A stretch of DNA of 38,916 nucleotides from positions 1 to 38,916 of the forward strand of contig JAUVEN010000014.1 of the NCBI GenBank assembly GCA_030594815.1, in the 5' to 3' direction. This document shows, in pieces, positions 34,202-38,916 of this stretch. The DNA comes from Gammaproteobacteria bacterium (lineage in GTDB: Bacteria; Pseudomonadota; Gammaproteobacteria; UBA6429; Thiohalophilaceae). A program made the translations under genes and the position numbers. How positions within the stretch are numbered: position 1 is the stretch's first letter; every line of letters begins with the position of its first letter. The notes under the pieces were generated by a model. It had not been told where the DNA came from. It did not search any database and saw nothing but the letters and a program-made list of their open reading frames with translations.

Positions 34202-36986
34202 CTTTTGTTTCCTTATCTATTTCTTGTTCGTCAACAGGAGGCACAGGTGAAAAATAACCCACAACGAGTAACAGTAAACCCACTGACATAAATGAAACAA
34301 TACGTTCAACCGTACCGGTATTGGCAAGGTCAAACATAAAGAGTTTTACAACCACGGCAGCCATGACTATTGCACCTGCTATCCAGATACTTCTCATCTT
34401 TTTACGTGCACCCATGATCATGCAAGAGAGGCCCGTGACACTCCAAAGAATGGCAACACCTGTTTGCACCAGTCTTGATTGGGTCATATCTGATAGATCA
34501 AAATCGATATGCCACATATGATGAGCGAGTCGTAACCACATGGTGTTTAGCCAAAGGAAGATACTGATAGCCAGTAGCAATTTACTGTAATCAAAACGCC
34601 AGCGTTGTTTACCCCAGCCTTCAAATTCAAGCGGTAACCGTTGCCAGTAGACTAATGCTAAAAATTGAATGGCTAAAGTAATATCAAGCGGATTTATAAA
34701 CGGTACGTATTCGAGTGGTGCTGCTCGACCATCATTAAATATATTCATTAAAACAAACCAGCCCCATACGCCAAAAGCAACAGGTTTAACCGCGACAGCC
34801 TGGTATTGCATTTTATGTTGTGCAACAGGCCACACAATATTTTGACCGTAGCGATACATAAATATCATAAACAAAGTTGGTATTAAGCCTGTCATCATTA
34901 GCGGCCATGTAACTGCACCGTGAACATAGTGATCTACTTGCCAGGTGGCCTCAATAGTCATAATTGCAACAATGAACCAGAAGCCAGCCGTATGTAGCCA
35001 ATTAGTGTGATTCGATTCTTGCGTATCATACTTTTTCAAAATCCAAAGATGCGAGGCGAAGGCAATCGTCCAACTTATAAAGTTCCAGTCAGCAAAAGGA
35101 TGATCATTTTCAAGTAAAACAAAGGGAATTAATAAATATAAAACGGGTAACAAGGCTAGGGCAGGAAGACGAAGTTCATCCCAATCCAGTTTTTGTTTAA
35201 GCCATTGCAGCGTAACTGCGGTAAAAGTTGCAAATAATATAAGACTAAAAGCTGAGTTTACGGATGAGATATTATGATCGATCTCATTAATACCTGCACC
35301 AACCCACCAGGTTAATCCCCAGGCAAGAAATGGAATGGATAAAGATTGTTCTTGTGGAATTAAACGATGTTTACCCGATGTTGATTTATGAATATTAACT
35401 TTCAACTGCCACGCGACAAAAAGACCGGATAGAGCAATAATTAATGCGCCAATGTAATTGCCATTGAGTATAAAGAGAGGGCTACCACTGGAATAAGTGA
35501 TGGAAGAAAAATAGGTATAGGCACTGGCAAGCTGTAAAGCATAACCCAGTAAACGCGGTAATAGACGAGATTGTCGTGTACCTACCCACACTGCGGCAGC
35601 ACCTTCTAATGCCCATGTGCCTGCTGTCCAGCTAGCATCAAGTGCAAAGGGTACGGCGAGTGTGGCAAACATAACACCAAGCACCAAAAATGCCTCACAA
35701 ATAAGTCGAAATTCGGAGGTTAAACGTTGCCATAAAATAGATGCTAAACCGATGTAAAATGCAGCAAGAATTATACTGCTCCAGGCCAGAGCATATTCAA
35801 TGTGATTCACCATGCCCGCTTGTAATCCGAAGCCAACAATCGGTACACCAAAGATTAGGGTGCTATCGACATAGCCTTTAAGTTGCACCGGTTGACGAAT
35901 GGCAAATAAAACAGAAATAGCGACATACAATAAATAAAACGCAATGAGGAAAGGTTCCGCTTTTGAAAAATCAGCGGGAGTATAAGAATTTACTCCCCAT
36001 GCAGTGGCAACAACAAAAGTAAATAAGAATCCTAAGACATTTAATAAGCGCCATGACTTAAACCAGGCGATGCCAAAAATACCAAAATTAAGAACAAGGT
36101 AATAACTAAATAAAGCCACATAATTGCCACTGCCGGTAGACGTTAATATGGGGGCAAGAAAGCCACCACTTAATGCAAGAACAGCAAGTGCACGTGAGTT
36201 TTGTAATACGGCAAGAGCAGCAGAGAAAGCAGCGAAAACAAACAAAATGGCAAAAGCAAACGTTGGTGGCAGTAAATCATAAAGGCGTAAAGCAGAAAAA
36301 ACAGTGAGGTATAAAACTGCTAATGCGCCACCCTGTAATACAAGTGCATAGGCTGTTTTTTTCTCGCGTAAACGCCAGCCTATACCTAACATGATGATAC
36401 CAATGAGTGCGATGCCCGCTAAGCGTAACTCAATCGGGAACACACTTCGTTCTGCTGCATACTTTACTAAAAATGCGATACCAAAAAATAATACCGTGAC
36501 ACCCACTTTTACGATGATATTGCCCGTGGTGAAAAAATGTTTAACCCAGTCGACAGCGGCTTCAACAGGTTGTGGTAACGCTGCTGGAATATAAGGTTCT
36601 TCGGACCATGAATTATTTGCTGCAATGGGAATGGGTTTCTCGATGTCACCAATGGAGCTGTCATCTGATTTGCTGGTATCTACAGTTTTATCCGTTGTCG
36701 TGTTAACCGCAATAGGTTCTTTTGTTTGAGTCGCTTTAGGCTTATTGGCAATGTTTTGTTTGACAGTTTGCGTTGTTATTTCTTTTGCTGTTTCAGGTTT
36801 AGTTTGAGCAAATGAATTAATACTGTTTTTGAGATTAGATAATTCTTCTTGTAATATTTTAACTTTATTATTCGTAGTTATCCACGCGCCAATAGCAAAG
36901 CCAGCCAGCATGCCATAAACCCATCCACCATCACGACCCAGCATAGAACCAATAATTAAACCTGCTATTGCTAATACAAAATGCAT
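34191..36986 (-). CDS. DUF2339 polytopic membrane protein
   Basis: A 931-residue protein with two N-terminal hydrophobic stretches, a low-complexity Thr/Lys/Pro/Glu-rich soluble linker (about 60-150), then about 20 membrane segments. FTTGNIIVKVGVTVLFFGIAFLVKYAAERSVFPIELRLAG and ALVLQGGALAVLYLTVFSALRLYDLLPPTFAF are the characteristic DUF2339 core. AGGGGAG stands 5-11 bases before the ATG. DUF2339 and DUF3999 genes often occur together; no biochemical role is known. Spacing of 54 bases from algR suggests cotranscription. Confidence 0.93.
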   Translation of the reverse strand: MHFVLAIAGLIIGSMLGRDGGWVYGMLAGFAIGAWITTNNKVKILQEELSNLKNSINSFAQTKPETAKEITTQTVKQNIANKPKATQTKEPIAVNTTTDKTVDTSKSDDSSIGDIEKPIPIAANNSWSEEPYIPAALPQPVEAAVDWVKHFFTTGNIIVKVGVTVLFFGIAFLVKYAAERSVFPIELRLAGIALIGIIMLGIGWRLREKKTAYALVLQGGALAVLYLTVFSALRLYDLLPPTFAFAILFVFAAFSAALAVLQNSRALAVLALSGGFLAPILTSTGSGNYVALFSYYLVLNFGIFGIAWFKSWRLLNVLGFLFTFVVATAWGVNSYTPADFSKAEPFLIAFYLLYVAISVLFAIRQPVQLKGYVDSTLIFGVPIVGFGLQAGMVNHIEYALAWSSIILAAFYIGLASILWQRLTSEFRLICEAFLVLGVMFATLAVPFALDASWTAGTWALEGAAAVWVGTRQSRLLPRLLGYALQLASAYTYFSSITYSSGSPLFILNGNYIGALIIALSGLFVAWQLKVNIHKSTSGKHRLIPQEQSLSIPFLAWGLTWWVGAGINEIDHNISSVNSAFSLILFATFTAVTLQWLKQKLDWDELRLPALALLPVLYLLIPFVLLENDHPFADWNFISWTIAFASHLWILKKYDTQESNHTNWLHTAGFWFIVAIMTIEATWQVDHYVHGAVTWPLMMTGLIPTLFMIFMYRYGQNIVWPVAQHKMQYQAVAVKPVAFGVWGWFVLMNIFNDGRAAPLEYVPFINPLDITLAIQFLALVYWQRLPLEFEGWGKQRWRFDYSKLLLAISIFLWLNTMWLRLAHHMWHIDFDLSDMTQSRLVQTGVAILWSVTGLSCMIMGARKKMRSIWIAGAIVMAAVVVKLFMFDLANTGTVERIVSFMSVGLLLLVVGYFSPVPPVDEQEIDKETKDEE

Positions 36987-37040
36987 AACACTCCCCTGAT
37001 TAATCCTTTAGCTGAGAATCGTATAATTTATTATAGTTTT

Positions 37041-37766
37041 TTAGCCTAAAAATTTTCTTACCGCAGCGACATGACGTCGGCTAACTTCAATTTTCTCATC
37101 TATATCTTTTAGCTCGGTTAAGTAGCGACCTTGTTGATCTTTACGTATTGCTTTTAGTTGTTGTTTTGCTACCAGCGCATTGCGATGGATTCGAATAAAT
37201 TCATCACCAAACCGGGACTCAAGACTTTTTAATGATTCTTCAATCAATACTTCGCCTTCATGATATTTTACCGTGACATATTTTTGTTCTGCATGAAAAT
37301 AATAAATATCATTAAGATCGATTTTTCGTACACCGCTGTGAATGCGCACACTTAGGTATTGTTCTTTGGCTTCATTGTTTTCGTGTTGTATGTTTTGTAA
37401 TTGAACACGGTTAAGTCGATTTGCGGAATGTATGGCTTTATTCAGTTTTTCTTTACGCACTGGTTTTAATAAATAGGCAATCGCATGAGAGTCAAAGGCT
37501 TTAAGTGCATACTCATCATAGGCAGTGGTAAAGATAATTGCAGGTGGTGCTTCTAATTCAGAAAGTTTATTCGCTGCTTCAATTCCATCCATACCGGGCA
37601 TACGAATATCCAGTAAGACAATTTCAGGGTTGTATTTTTGAGATTGTTCAATTGCGGTTAAACCATTATCCGCTTCAATAATTTCATAGTCCTCATTCAA
37701 CTCATCAAGTTGACGATGCAAACGTTCACGAGCGAGCTGCTCATCATCAACGATCAAAATCTTCAT
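37041..37766 (-). CDS. algR: LytTR response regulator AlgR
   Basis: A 241-residue response regulator: a receiver domain (1-120) with the phospho-accepting Asp53 in VLLDIRMPGMDG and the Lys104 region, then a LytTR DNA-binding domain (about 140-241) with YFHAEQKYVTVKYHEGEVLIEESLKSLE and FIRIHRNALV. AlgR controls alginate, type IV pili and other surface traits in Pseudomonas. The start overlaps the end of algZ by 20 bases, so the two are translationally coupled. The usual next gene hemC is not adjacent here. Confidence 0.93.
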   Translation of the reverse strand: MKILIVDDEQLARERLHRQLDELNEDYEIIEADNGLTAIEQSQKYNPEIVLLDIRMPGMDGIEAANKLSELEAPPAIIFTTAYDEYALKAFDSHAIAYLLKPVRKEKLNKAIHSANRLNRVQLQNIQHENNEAKEQYLSVRIHSGVRKIDLNDIYYFHAEQKYVTVKYHEGEVLIEESLKSLESRFGDEFIRIHRNALVAKQQLKAIRKDQQGRYLTELKDIDEKIEVSRRHVAAVRKFLG

Positions 37767-38829
37767 GGGCTTCTACCTGTTTGGGAAGTTCATAAGGAAA
37801 TTGCAGTGATACCTGATACATATCTTCTTTTTCCGATACCTCAAGTTTTCCACGATGACCATAAAGTGCTGTTAAACGTTCGCGTACATTCTGTTGTGCG
37901 AGCTGGTTACCATGTTGACGCTGTGTTGAATTTTTATCGGGTAATGAATTTGTTAAAGTAAACTCAATTTGTTTATTGTTAAGCTGACCTTTAATTTTAA
38001 TGCAGCCACCTGTCGTTTGAGATTCTATACCGTGGTAAATTGCATTTTCCAGTAAGGGCTGTAATAACAAAGCGGGTACCAGGGCATCATCAGGCACATC
38101 TAAATCCCATTTCACTTCCAGGCGATCACCTAATCTAAGTTGTTCAATTTCAATATAACGATGACAAAGTTCCAGTTCTTCTTCTAACGGTACTTGTTTA
38201 CGAGCATCACTTAAACTGACCCGGAATAAATCTGCCAGATTTTCAACGGCCATTTCTGCTTTTTCAGGATCGCTACGGGTTAAGGCGGCAATGGTATTCA
38301 TGCTGTTAAAAAGAAAATGCGGTCGTATGCGAGATTGTAATGCTTGTACGCGCGCTTCCGTTTCAGCACGAATATTTCGACGCCATTGATTCTGGATATA
38401 AAAATAACGAAAAACAGGTCCGGTTAAAATAGCGCCGATGGCGATGTTGCGGAGAAAAAAGTGTAAATGCCAGCTCGGTGGATATAGCTCAATTGAGTTT
38501 GCGTAAATAAAGTAATAGGTTAGCTCGGTGATAATTGCGATAACGCTTAAAACAATAATATAACTGATGATGCCCGCTTTTATATTTGAAAAATGGGTTA
38601 GATAAGGACGAAATAAACAAAGAATCGAGCAGCTCGCCAGTGCACACCACTGCACAAAGAGTGAAATCAGCCCCAGTTGGTACCAACGCTGTGTGGCGGG
38701 AATATCCATGGGGGCGAGGGCGAGAAAAAAGGCAAAAAGTTCAGCAATAAACACCACAAAAAATACTGCGCGTATACCGCATAAATTAGGTAAAAAAAGT
38801 GTATCTATATTGGAATCTGTTTTTTGCAA
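37747..38829 (-). CDS. algZ: LytS-type sensor histidine kinase AlgZ/FimS
   Basis: A 360-residue kinase with five or so membrane helices over residues 20-140, then a LytS-type kinase domain. The phosphoacceptor segment is RIRPHFLFNSMNTIAALTRSDP with His171, and the ATPase end has LLLQPLLENAIYHGI and a degenerate G box. It is the usual partner of AlgR. The start appears to be a TTG at 38829 (no ATG occurs until MDIPATQRW at residue 41), so the true start is uncertain. Confidence 0.9.
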   Translation of the reverse strand: MQKTDSNIDTLFLPNLCGIRAVFFVVFIAELFAFFLALAPMDIPATQRWYQLGLISLFVQWCALASCSILCLFRPYLTHFSNIKAGIISYIIVLSVIAIITELTYYFIYANSIELYPPSWHLHFFLRNIAIGAILTGPVFRYFYIQNQWRRNIRAETEARVQALQSRIRPHFLFNSMNTIAALTRSDPEKAEMAVENLADLFRVSLSDARKQVPLEEELELCHRYIEIEQLRLGDRLEVKWDLDVPDDALVPALLLQPLLENAIYHGIESQTTGGCIKIKGQLNNKQIEFTLTNSLPDKNSTQRQHGNQLAQQNVRERLTALYGHRGKLEVSEKEDMYQVSLQFPYELPKQVEAHEDFDR

Positions 38830-38916
38830 AATGTTTTAGGCTTTTTTATCGTTAATATAAATTAAGTATAACTCTTCTTTTATATATACACGCTGGGCGT
38901 CAAGCGGGCAACACGT
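38830..38916. other. Upstream region of algZ
   Basis: An AT-rich stretch cut by the window end. No gene is visible. A TTGACG on the minus strand lies near the window end but has no properly spaced -10 box, so the algZ promoter is not assigned. Confidence 0.3.

Overview
The window is AT-rich and reads as the chromosome of a gammaproteobacterium. The evidence is the hemC-hemD-hemX-hemY cluster near algZ/algR, prlC, srkA, a UbiD decarboxylase near a ferredoxin-type reductase, and a DUF2339/DUF3999 pair. Species cannot be named from sequence alone; a free-living, possibly sulfur- or metal-oxidising marine lineage is only a guess. I saw no rRNA, tRNA, CRISPR array, integrase or complete insertion sequence.

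Layout. (1) 1-778: the end of an exported-type metallo-beta-lactamase-fold protein with an altered metal motif. (2) 821-4274: an accessory block on the minus strand. It holds a four-helix membrane protein without a standard start codon, a DUF6882 protein, a PPOX flavoprotein-like protein, two 3'-terminal gene remnants each abutting a 67-bp palindromic repeat, an HNH-like protein and an unknown lysine-rich protein. Core sites of attC type lie between the genes, so this looks like a cluster of integron cassettes without an integrase. (3) 4476-7819: a copper region with PCu(A)C and Sco chaperones facing a two-gene, apparently split, multicopper oxidase. (4) 8061-19937: housekeeping genes (srkA, PilZ, prlC, SH3/YgiM-like, ubiD, ParA, DUF4136 lipoprotein, SDR, 2Fe-2S reductase, histidine kinase). 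Two MITE-like inverted-repeat elements sit on either side of ubiD, and REP-like hairpins are present. (5) 20046-24070: hemCDXY on the minus strand behind a good sigma70-like promoter. (6) 24228-27634: two thioredoxin-fold proteins, a Tat-exported small subunit and a GMC oxidoreductase. (7) 27659-31679: a hybrid sensor kinase and a ChrA transporter. (8) 31822-38829: algZ-algR followed by DUF2339, DUF3999, a PQ-loop-like membrane protein and a hotdog thioesterase, probably one operon.

The genes suggest a cell that invests in periplasmic redox chemistry. Two separate enzyme systems, the split multicopper oxidase and the GMC dehydrogenase, each pair a subunit carrying a twin-arginine signal with a partner that has none, so partner-assisted Tat export is likely. 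Copper loading by PCu(A)C/Sco of the neighbouring oxidase is plausible but not shown. Compared with the algZ-algR-hemC-hemD order known in Pseudomonas, about 13 kb of extra genes lie between algR and hemC, including the GMC system.
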